Source of the DNA: Methanosarcinales archaeon
GTDB lineage: Archaea > Halobacteriota > Syntropharchaeia > Alkanophagales > Methanospirareceae
Length of the DNA stretch: 18,526 nt
Direction of reading: 5' to 3'
Assembly (NCBI GenBank): GCA_025464585.1
Contig: JAODGL010000103.1
Span: 1 to 18,526 of the forward strand
Below the pieces are notes generated by a model. That model did not search any database and had not been told where the DNA came from. It was given only the letters and a program-made list of their open reading frames with translations. Every line of letters begins with the position of its first letter. Within the stretch, counting starts at the first letter, position 1. This document shows positions 7,007 to 13,474 of the stretch, piece by piece. Made by a program: the position numbers and the translations under genes.

Positions 7007-7227
7007 GTAGGAATTCTTGAAGAGTTCAAGAAACTCACGACCACGGAGCGCCTCGCTATCATCGAGGCAGCTTTACATTTAATTCGTGAAGACCTTCAAC
7101 AGATAGAACAACCACCGGCTCGAGAAGAGAGAAAACGGCAACTTGCCGTGGCGGCTGAGGGTTATTGCCTGATTACGTATCTGGCAGTGGTGAACTGACC
7201 ATTTTCACTGCTCTTGATAGCGATTAA
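7007..7227 (+). pseudogene. Decayed antitoxin-like small gene (start lost, frameshifted)
   Basis: The first part reads ILEEFKKLTTTERLAIIEAA then LHLIREDLQQIEQPPAREER, a pattern I associate with small bacterial (cyanobacterial/Chloroflexi) proteins often paired with PemK/MazF-like toxins; that link is from memory. Those proteins continue ...AEALLPDY...ELTxFTALDxxDF. Here the frame after AVAAE turns to GYCLITYLAVVN and stops at 7196-7198, but the +2 frame from 7162 reads LLPDYVSGSGELTIFTALDSD and stops at 7225-7227. One base is therefore missing near 7158-7161. At the expected start, six bases after AGGAGG (6995-7000), there is GTA in place of ATG or GTG. Two independent lesions argue for a dead gene. 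No toxin gene follows. It is probably a bacterial acquisition. Confidence 0.6.
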
Positions 7228-7239
7228 AGAAAGGTTTGT

Positions 7240-7698
7240 TTACAAACTCCCGGACACGTCCTCTATTATCCTTTCGCAAAAAAAGCATCTGAATCGAGGA
7301 GGATTCTCGCTCACCGTGATGAATTTTGAAATAACCGGCTCCGTTTCCGCATTGGATATGCAATTAGGATTAGCACATCTTATAATACCCTCTATTGACT
7401 TCGGAAGGTAAACACTATGCTTCCCTATTACTTCGGAATCACGTATTATATTTATTGTCGCGTTTGGTGCGATCAAAGCGATTTTATCAACTTCTTCAGG
7501 CTTCAGCTCCCGGTCTTCCACTTTTACTATGTCCTTTCTCCCCATCTTCTTACTTCTCACGTTCATCACAACGCTTAAAACCGCGTCTGTCCTTGCATTT
7601 ATCCCTAATATTTTCAACACGTTCAGCGCCTGCCCTGCTGTGATATGGTCAATAACAGTTCCATTTTTGATTGGTACTATTTTCAGCTCTTTTTTCAT
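7240..7698 (-). CDS. pyrI: Aspartate carbamoyltransferase regulatory chain
   Basis: PyrI binds CTP/ATP and allosterically controls the PyrB catalytic trimers in pyrimidine synthesis. The allosteric domain starts KIVPIKNGTVIDHITAGQA (6-24). The zinc domain carries C108, C113, C138 and C141 (CANPNC...CFFC), with spacing essentially that of E. coli PyrI (109, 114, 138, 141). The 152-aa length is normal. The usual partner pyrB is not beside it. It lies 68 bases downstream of tRNA-Phe on the same strand with no clear SD or correctly spaced TATA box, so it may share the tRNA promoter. Confidence 0.95.
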   Translation of the reverse strand: MKKELKIVPIKNGTVIDHITAGQALNVLKILGINARTDAVLSVVMNVRSKKMGRKDIVKVEDRELKPEEVDKIALIAPNATINIIRDSEVIGKHSVYLPKSIEGIIRCANPNCISNAETEPVISKFITVSENPPRFRCFFCERIIEDVSGSL

Positions 7699-7715
7699 TG
7701 TGTATATAGTATGAC

Positions 7716-7735
7716 TTAATCTGCGTTAATCTGTG
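7716..7735. repeat. Two tandem 10-bp units (TTAATCTGYG)
   Basis: TTAATCTGCG (7716-7725) is followed directly by TTAATCTGTG (7726-7735), just upstream of pyrI. Strings of this kind recur between genes in many environmental genomes in my recollection. Whether this one is part of a dispersed repeat needs a genome-wide search. Confidence 0.35.
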
Positions 7736-7766
7736 TCCCTAATTTACTTTCTTGTTGCACTCTTAG

Positions 7767-7840
7767 TGGGGCCGCCGAGATTTGAACTCGGGACAACTCG
7801 GTCTTCAGCCGAGCGCTCTCCCAGTCTGAGCTACGGCCCC
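7767..7840 (-). tRNA. tRNA-Phe (anticodon GAA)
   Basis: A 74-base cloverleaf with a perfect acceptor GGGGCCG/CGGCCCC, D stem GCTC/GAGC with a 9-base loop, anticodon stem CTCGG/CCGAG with loop CTGAAGA, variable TTGTC, T arm CCGAG-TTCAAAT-CTCGG and A73. The anticodon GAA reads UUU and UUC. No intron; CCA not encoded. pyrI follows on the same strand. Confidence 0.96.
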
Positions 7841-7869
7841 GCTTCTATTAAATTTTATTTCCCTTTTCA

Positions 7870-7884
7870 CTTATAAATAAATAT
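7870..7884. promoter_or_regulatory. Bidirectional TATA element between tRNA-Phe and tldD
   Basis: CTTATAAATAAATAT reads as a TATA box in both directions. On the minus strand its core predicts a start near 7848, eight bases before tRNA-Phe. On the plus strand it predicts a start near 7901, three bases before the tldD ATG. No second TATA-like site lies in this 63-base gap. Confidence 0.5.
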
Positions 7885-7903
7885 TCTCCCAACCTTTTTA
7901 TTT

Positions 7904-9325
7904 ATGATGGAAGAAGAGCTAAAAAAAGCGATAGATTCTGTGGTATCGAGAAATGCCGGAGTAAGGTATGCAGATATTCGTATTGAAAAGGGTTCCGCAA
8001 CGGTCATCGAACTAAGAGATGATGTCCTCAGGGAGATGAGTTATGGTACGGACCAGGGCGCAGGCGTAAGAGTCTGCTATAAAAACTCGTGGGGGTTCTC
8101 TTCCTCGAATGACATCACATTAGCCAGGTTAAAGGATACTTTTGAAGACGCTTTGAACATCGGTAGAGCACTATCGCAGTCAGCATCCAAAAAGAAGGCA
8201 GAAGCCGTAAAAATAGCGGATACAACGCCAAAGAACGACTATTTTAAACTAAAGCCGAAAATAAACCCGGATGATGTCGGTATTGAAGAGAAGAAGCGCA
8301 TGGTTAAAGAAGTGCATAAAGCTGCGAAGGAACACTCTCCTTACATAAAAACCGTCTCCATCTTATACCTGGATGGTTACGAGGAGCAGATATATGCGAA
8401 TTCGGATGGAAGTTATATTGTAATGGAGACGCCCGCGGTTTTTATGCGTGTGCGCACAGTAGCGAGAAAGGAGAATGTTCTGCAGGAAGGCACAGAGAGT
8501 ATAGGAGCGGTGGCGGGGTTTGAAGCCATAGAAGAGGAGAATCCTGAGACCGTGGGCGTAAAGGCAGCAGACAAAGCGGTAAGACTGCTTGACGCTAAAC
8601 TACCCCCCGCTGGTGAGTTCACCGTGATAATGGACAATAAGCTTGCGGGTGTTTTTATGCACGAAGCGCTTGGGCATTCCGTGGAAGCAGATCACGTTTT
8701 ATATGGTGAATCAATACTGAAGGATAAATTGGGAGAGGAGATAGCATACGAAGGTCTAACTGTTGCCGACGACCCGACCATCGAGCTTTCTCATGGTTAT
8801 TACAGGTATGATGATGAGGGAATAAAGTCAAAAAGAACAGAGCTAATAAAAGACGGCTTTTTGGTCTCTTACTTGCATACGCGAGAAACCGCAGGCAGGT
8901 TAGAAGCGATACCAACCGCGAACGCGCGCGCTGCGGATTATTCTGAAGTTCCATTGGTCAGAATGAGCAACACGGTAATTGAGGCAGGGGACTGGAGTTT
9001 TGAAGATATGCGTAAGGATATCCCTTTTGGAATCTATGCTAAAGGTATGCGTGGGGGGCAGGTAGATACAGTAAGGGGTGAATTTCAGTTCGGTGCGGAA
9101 GAGGCATTTCTGATAGAGAAGGGCGCTCTTTCTAAAAGGCTGAAAAACGTTTCTCTTTCCGGAAGGACCCTGGACGTACTGAAGAACATAGATGCCGTGG
9201 GTAAAGATAAAAAGCGAGGCTCAATAGGGTTCTGCGGTAAAGATGGTCAAGAAGTCCCTGTTTCTGAATATGCCCCGCATGTAAGGATAAAGAAGATACT
9301 GGTTGGTGGGGCTACACCTTCATGA
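7904..9325 (+). CDS. tldD: TldD-family metalloprotease
   Basis: TldD is the catalytic half of the TldD/TldE protease, which trims peptides through a narrow tunnel. The HEALGH motif (H253, E254, H258) gives two zinc ligands and the catalytic Glu. C444 in GFCGKDGQ is the third ligand, as in E. coli TldD (H262, H266, C454). The family ending PHVRIKKILVGG is present and the 473-aa length is normal. TldE is commonly next door in archaea and bacteria but is not in this window; the genes on both sides are unrelated. The inferred transcript start sits about three bases before the ATG at 7904, so the mRNA is probably leaderless; a second ATG at 7907 is an equal candidate. Confidence 0.93.
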   Translation: MMEEELKKAIDSVVSRNAGVRYADIRIEKGSATVIELRDDVLREMSYGTDQGAGVRVCYKNSWGFSSSNDITLARLKDTFEDALNIGRALSQSASKKKAEAVKIADTTPKNDYFKLKPKINPDDVGIEEKKRMVKEVHKAAKEHSPYIKTVSILYLDGYEEQIYANSDGSYIVMETPAVFMRVRTVARKENVLQEGTESIGAVAGFEAIEEENPETVGVKAADKAVRLLDAKLPPAGEFTVIMDNKLAGVFMHEALGHSVEADHVLYGESILKDKLGEEIAYEGLTVADDPTIELSHGYYRYDDEGIKSKRTELIKDGFLVSYLHTRETAGRLEAIPTANARAADYSEVPLVRMSNTVIEAGDWSFEDMRKDIPFGIYAKGMRGGQVDTVRGEFQFGAEEAFLIEKGALSKRLKNVSLSGRTLDVLKNIDAVGKDKKRGSIGFCGKDGQEVPVSEYAPHVRIKKILVGGATPS

Positions 9326-9524
9326 CTATGAAAATGGTATTCAACTTCTTTTCTACTTGCTCCTTTCTGAAACTTTGCCGCTGCGGTCTTATTTTCTCAA
9401 CTTCACCGGACTATTTATCTTTATTTCACAAATGAGGCAGTTATAACAAATAATAATAGAAGGAGCTTTATCTTGGGCTTCTTTAAATATCTCTTTAGAC
9501 ATATTTTAATAATATGTGGTGAAA

Positions 9525-10580
9525 ATGATAAGAATCATAAATCTATGCAAAGACTGGAAAGAGTTCTCGCTAAAAGATATAAATTTAGAAGTGAAAAAAG
9601 GCGAATATTTCGTCATTTTGGGTCCTACCGGTGCGGGGAAGACTTTATTGCTCGAAACAATCGCGGGTTTTCACTTTCCTGACACCGGAGAAGTTTGGAT
9701 AGAAAGGCACGATGTAACAAATCTACCACCAGAGAGAAGAAAAATTGGCTTCATTTACCAGGATTATTCCCTGTTTCCACATTTTACTGTCGAAGAGAAC
9801 ATAGAATTCGGGTTGAAGTTGAAGAAGTCTTCTGCCACGGAAAATAGAAAGAGATTGAAGGAGATAATGGACTGGTTGAGTATCTTGCATCTTGCGCATC
9901 GCTATCCCGCTACGTTAAGCGGTGGGGAACAGCAGAAGGTTGCGATTGCCAGAGCGATTGCCATTGAGCCTTCTGTATTGCTTCTTGACGAGCCCTTATC
10001 TGCATTAGACCTCAGAACGAGAGATTACCTGAGAGAAGAACTGAAGAAGATAAAGCGGGAATTAGGAATTACAATGGTTCACGTCACGCACGACCAGACA
10101 GAGGCGATGGTCTTAGCAGATAGGATAGCAGTAATGATGAACGGGCGAATAATGCAGGTGGGAACGCCCTACGAGATATTCAACAAACCGCAAAACGAGG
10201 AAATCGCGGATTTCGTTGGCATTGAGAACATATTGAGTGGTGTAGTTCGAAATAATGAGAACGGTGTTGCAGAGATAGAAGTAGATATTGGCGGTAATAT
10301 ATTTGCTGTCTCTGACTACTGTGCAGATGCGGTAAAATTATTCATAAGACCCGAGGATATAATTTTGTCTGAAAGCCGAGGCGAAAGCAGTGCAAGGAAT
10401 GTCCTGAAAGGAAGGATAGAAGCATTGGACGATATGGGTACTTTAACACGAGTGAAACTGGATAATTCGCTTGTTGCTCTTATTACAAAGCAATCACGTG
10501 AAAGTCTCGGGCTGCAAAAGGGTGAGGAGGTCTATGCAACTTTTAAAGCTACTTCGGTTCATGTGGTGAATTGGAGATGA
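9525..10580 (+). CDS. wtpC: ABC transporter ATP-binding protein, molybdate/tungstate type
   Basis: The nucleotide-binding subunit of an importer resembling ModC/WtpC. Walker A GPTGAGKT (33-40), Q79, signature LSGGEQ (131-136), Walker B LLLDEP (152-157) and switch H189 are all intact. A C-terminal TOBE-like domain begins around 235 (FVGIENILSG) and ends near VHVVNW; such domains bind oxyanions or regulate transport. Length (351 aa) and the N-terminal style MIRIINLCKDW fit WtpC/ModC, but sulfate or thiamine importers share the fold. No binding protein or permease is nearby, so the substrate is inferred. The ATG at 9525 gives the family start; a GTG at 9516 is possible. A TATA-like TTTAAATAT sits at 9482-9490. 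Mevalonate kinase follows after 6 bases, suggesting co-transcription. Confidence 0.8.
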   Translation: MIRIINLCKDWKEFSLKDINLEVKKGEYFVILGPTGAGKTLLLETIAGFHFPDTGEVWIERHDVTNLPPERRKIGFIYQDYSLFPHFTVEENIEFGLKLKKSSATENRKRLKEIMDWLSILHLAHRYPATLSGGEQQKVAIARAIAIEPSVLLLDEPLSALDLRTRDYLREELKKIKRELGITMVHVTHDQTEAMVLADRIAVMMNGRIMQVGTPYEIFNKPQNEEIADFVGIENILSGVVRNNENGVAEIEVDIGGNIFAVSDYCADAVKLFIRPEDIILSESRGESSARNVLKGRIEALDDMGTLTRVKLDNSLVALITKQSRESLGLQKGEEVYATFKATSVHVVNWR

Positions 10581-10586
10581 TGAAAG

Positions 10587-11660
10587 ATGGGGAAAAAAAT
10601 ACAAGCATCTGTTCCTGCAAAGGTGATACTGTTTGGAGAGCATTTTGTGGTATATGGTAAGCAAGCATTAGCTACCGCAATAAACAGACGACTTACGGTG
10701 GAGGTAACAAGCAAAGAAAAAAAAGGCTACCACGTAAAAATAGAGAACATACCTACTTTTGGTCTGGAAATGGATTTAGAACCTGGAAAAGAGGAAGGAA
10801 AAGGAAAAGCATTGCTATATAAGGATTATGACCACGCAACAGAGGCAATTGCGTATGTCAGGGAAGCAACACGATATCTCGAAGAGAAGTATGGAATGGA
10901 TGAGGAAGGAGTAGAAATGGAAATAAAGTCGCAAATACCCCTTTCTGCGGGATTGGGTTCTTCAGCAGCGACCTGTGTTGCTACTATCGCAGCGCTTAAG
11001 GAATATTTTGATGTAGGCGGTGATTTGGAAGGGATAAGAGAGGACGCACATAGTGTCGAGCTTGCAGTACAAGGTGCTGCCAGTCCTGTTGATACGGCAA
11101 TTTCAACTTACGGCGGGTATGTATCGGTAGAGAAGGGAGAGGTGAAGAGATTGCGGTTGCCTGAGCTAAATTTGATTGTGGGATGCGTTGGCAGCATACC
11201 TTTGAGCATGGGTATGGATACGAAAAAGGTTTCTGAGATGGGCTTAAAGACAAAGAAAATTGTAGCAGATGTTAAATGGCGAAAAGATATGTTCAAGAGC
11301 ATTTTTGATTATATATTCGATGCCGCCGAAGAAATAACAGCACAGGCAATTAGGGCGATAGAGGATGAAGATTTTGTGAAATTGGGGGCGTTGATGAACA
11401 TAAATCATGGCTTGCTGGACGCAATAGGCGTGGTTCCGAAGCGATTGAGCGAACTCGTGAAGATGTCGCAGGCGTCAGGCGCCCTGGGTGCTAAGGTGAC
11501 AGGCGCGGGTGGATTGGATGAGATGGGCGGTGTTGGCTCTGTCTTAGTGCTGCCGGGTGAGTGTGGGGACTGGATAAAAGCAGCGATGGAAATTGCGGAT
11601 GCGCTTGTGATGGATGTGAAAACAGGAGGAGAAGGACTGAAGGTCACGGTTTTTGATTGA
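10587..11660 (+). CDS. mvk: Mevalonate kinase
   Basis: A GHMP kinase that phosphorylates mevalonate for archaeal isoprenoid ether lipids. Motif 1 is PAKVILFGEHFVVYG (10-24). Motif 2, the ATP-binding PLSAGLGSSAA, is 118-128. The catalytic Asp is in SPVDTAIS (D169). Motif 3 begins normally as KVTGAGG (303-309) but continues LDEMGGVGSVLVL where homologues usually have G-G-G-C and a hydrophobic strand, so a few extra residues appear inserted. The frame is unbroken there. Length (357 aa) is slightly above the archaeal norm. It starts 6 bases after the ABC ATPase stop. The two genes have no obvious functional link. Confidence 0.92.
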   Translation: MGKKIQASVPAKVILFGEHFVVYGKQALATAINRRLTVEVTSKEKKGYHVKIENIPTFGLEMDLEPGKEEGKGKALLYKDYDHATEAIAYVREATRYLEEKYGMDEEGVEMEIKSQIPLSAGLGSSAATCVATIAALKEYFDVGGDLEGIREDAHSVELAVQGAASPVDTAISTYGGYVSVEKGEVKRLRLPELNLIVGCVGSIPLSMGMDTKKVSEMGLKTKKIVADVKWRKDMFKSIFDYIFDAAEEITAQAIRAIEDEDFVKLGALMNINHGLLDAIGVVPKRLSELVKMSQASGALGAKVTGAGGLDEMGGVGSVLVLPGECGDWIKAAMEIADALVMDVKTGGEGLKVTVFD

Positions 11661-11720
11661 TGTCTCTCAGGTATGGCGTTATGTGGTTTTTTATGCAGCT
11701 ATACAAATATATAAGTAGAA

Positions 11721-12461
11721 ATGGGAAGAGTATACCTCGTTGGTGCCGGACCGGGAGACCCGGAACTGTTAAGTCTGAAGGCAGATAAGCTTATCAAAGA
11801 AGCTGACGTAATATTGGTTGACAATTTAGTTTTAGGCGTGAAGAAGCTGATACCGGAGGGTAAAAAGGTAATTGACATTGGCAAAACAGCGAAGAAGCAT
11901 AAGTTCTCACAGGATGCGATAAATACGCTCATGGTGGATCTGTCGGAGAAATACGATAAGGTTGTGCGATTGAAAGGCGGGGACCCTTTTATATTCGGTA
12001 GAGGAGGAGAAGAAGCGGTGTTTCTCAGGGAGCACGGTGTTGATTTTGAAGTAGTGCCGGGAATAAGTTCTGCAATTGCAGTTCCGACTGCTTTCTCTAT
12101 CCCACTCACCTTCCGGGACATTTCTTCTGCTGTGACTGTAATTACCGGGCACGAGATGGAGGGGAAAGAAGAGAACATTAACTGGAAGGCGATTGCGAAT
12201 TTAAAAGGCACGCTCGTTATTTTGATGGGAGTAGGAAACCTTGCTAAAAATGTCGAGCTCCTTTTGAAGCATGGTGTGCGCGCAGAAACACCTGTTGCGA
12301 CGATTGAAAAAGGATTTACTGAAGATGCGAGGCTCGTGGTTGGAACGCTTGGGAATATAGTGGAATTAGCAAGCAAAGAAAAAGTGAAGCCGCCAGCGGT
12401 GATTGTGGTCGGCGACGTGGTCAGTGTAAGGGAGAAGTTGGTTCTACACCCTGAGAAGTGA
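11721..12461 (+). CDS. cobA: Uroporphyrinogen-III C-methyltransferase (SUMT)
   Basis: This enzyme methylates uroporphyrinogen III at C2 and C7 with two SAM to give precorrin-2, the branch point to sirohaem, cobalamin and coenzyme F430. Family motifs are clear: YLVGAGPGDPELLSLKA (5-21), RLKGGDPFIFGRGGEE (83-98), VPGISSAIAVP (112-122) and SIPLTFRD (126-133). The last usually reads GIPLTHR; the His is Phe here. The length (246 aa) is that of a single-domain SUMT, with no sirohaem-synthase fusion. It ends 8 bases from the convergent secF gene. The AT-rich site close to the ATG (AATATATAAG, 11705-11714) is too near to be a normal TATA box for this start. Confidence 0.93.
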   Translation: MGRVYLVGAGPGDPELLSLKADKLIKEADVILVDNLVLGVKKLIPEGKKVIDIGKTAKKHKFSQDAINTLMVDLSEKYDKVVRLKGGDPFIFGRGGEEAVFLREHGVDFEVVPGISSAIAVPTAFSIPLTFRDISSAVTVITGHEMEGKEENINWKAIANLKGTLVILMGVGNLAKNVELLLKHGVRAETPVATIEKGFTEDARLVVGTLGNIVELASKEKVKPPAVIVVGDVVSVREKLVLHPEK

Positions 12462-12469
12462 AAAAACAG

Positions 12470-13414
12470 TCATACTTTTACCTTTTTCACTCCCCCTTTT
12501 TCTACTCCTCTTTTCACACTTCGTTTTCCATATTTCTTTCCTTCCTTCCGCTCCACATACCACCTTAATATTCCTGCGTTTAGCATCCAGGTGTTCATCA
12601 AATCCATCATGAGACCGAACAAAAGCACGACGGAAATGGCTTTTAAGATGAAAATATCGAGATAAAAGGAGACGAGGAACATTGCGAATACCGCAGCCAG
12701 TGTCGTTGAAGTCATCGTTATACCGGTCTTCATTGCACCTCGTAGCTTCTCCTTTATGTCACCTTTTTTATGCAGTAGATTTCTCGTCAATAAAATATCA
12801 GAGTCCACAGAATAGCCTATGAGCATAAGTAATGCGGCTACTGTACCCAGTGATAATTCCATCCCGACTGCATCCATGCATGCAACTGCGATGGCGATAT
12901 CAGAAAAAGCGGACAAAACGACAGCAAAAGAAGGGACAAAAGTTCGGAATACCACGAAAACGACGATTGCCATCAGAACAAAAGCGATTATCAGAGCATA
13001 TAATGCCTGAGTTTGGTATCGTTTGCCAAACACCGGACTTATACTCTCTATTTCATAGGTTCCAACGCCATATTCTTTGTTAAGCATGTCAATCAGCAGG
13101 TCATACTTTGGTGAAGTGCTTGTCATATCGAATTCTACCCTCTTTTCTTTTCCTACACCCGTATTGGCAATGAGTGTAACGGGGAAATCGGAGAATTTCG
13201 CGGTTAGCTCTTCTCTTGTTTCGTCTGTGCTTATCTTCACCCACGTTCCGCCTTTGAAATCCATTCCTAAGTGTACTGGCGAATCTATGCTTAGCTGTGT
13301 GGTGGTGAGCAGGACTAAAGAGACGAGCAATATGATTAGGGGTATAGCAACCAATTTCTTCACAGAATATTTCGTGATGTCTATTTTTTCAAACAAACTT
13401 TCTCTTTCTTTCAT
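12470..13414 (-). CDS. secF: Protein-export membrane protein SecF
   Basis: SecF with SecD uses the ion gradient to help preprotein release from SecYEG. TM1 is about 20-37, followed by a periplasmic-equivalent loop with GMDFKGGTWV (50-59). Five more TM segments lie in about 136-285, including the archaeal-type GYSVDSDILLTRN (200-212). The C-terminal tail from 289 is strongly basic (Lys/Arg/Gly). I chose ATG 13414 because AAGGGG lies just before it and the TATA-like TTTTATATTA (minus strand, about 13466-13475) puts the transcript start near 13441. An in-frame ATG at 13453 would add 13 residues upstream of that start. secD usually accompanies secF in archaea; here the downstream neighbour is convergent cobA and upstream is rqcH. 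Confidence 0.92.
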   Translation of the reverse strand: MKERESLFEKIDITKYSVKKLVAIPLIILLVSLVLLTTTQLSIDSPVHLGMDFKGGTWVKISTDETREELTAKFSDFPVTLIANTGVGKEKRVEFDMTSTSPKYDLLIDMLNKEYGVGTYEIESISPVFGKRYQTQALYALIIAFVLMAIVVFVVFRTFVPSFAVVLSAFSDIAIAVACMDAVGMELSLGTVAALLMLIGYSVDSDILLTRNLLHKKGDIKEKLRGAMKTGITMTSTTLAAVFAMFLVSFYLDIFILKAISVVLLFGLMMDLMNTWMLNAGILRWYVERKEGKKYGKRSVKRGVEKGGVKKVKV

Positions 13415-13474
13415 CTTCCCCTTATTCTCAATGTTTCTTGTTGTATTGTACATAAAATAAAGTAATATAAAATC

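Noticed and set aside
9370..9400. CCGC-T-GCGG mini-hairpin with a T-rich stretch after tldD
   Set aside because: A 4-bp stem is too weak to call a terminator.
9322..9435. 37-codon plus frame overlapping the tldD stop by ATGA
   Set aside because: Low-complexity Phe/Ser/Leu composition, no ribosome site and no resemblance to any family. The overlap is suggestive but not enough.
11705..11714. TATA-like site just before cobA
   Set aside because: It is only about 10 bases from the ATG, so a normal start would fall inside the gene.
11699..12376. Minus-strand frame of 225 codons
   Set aside because: It is antisense to the methyltransferase gene and has the Ser/Phe-rich look of a shadow frame.
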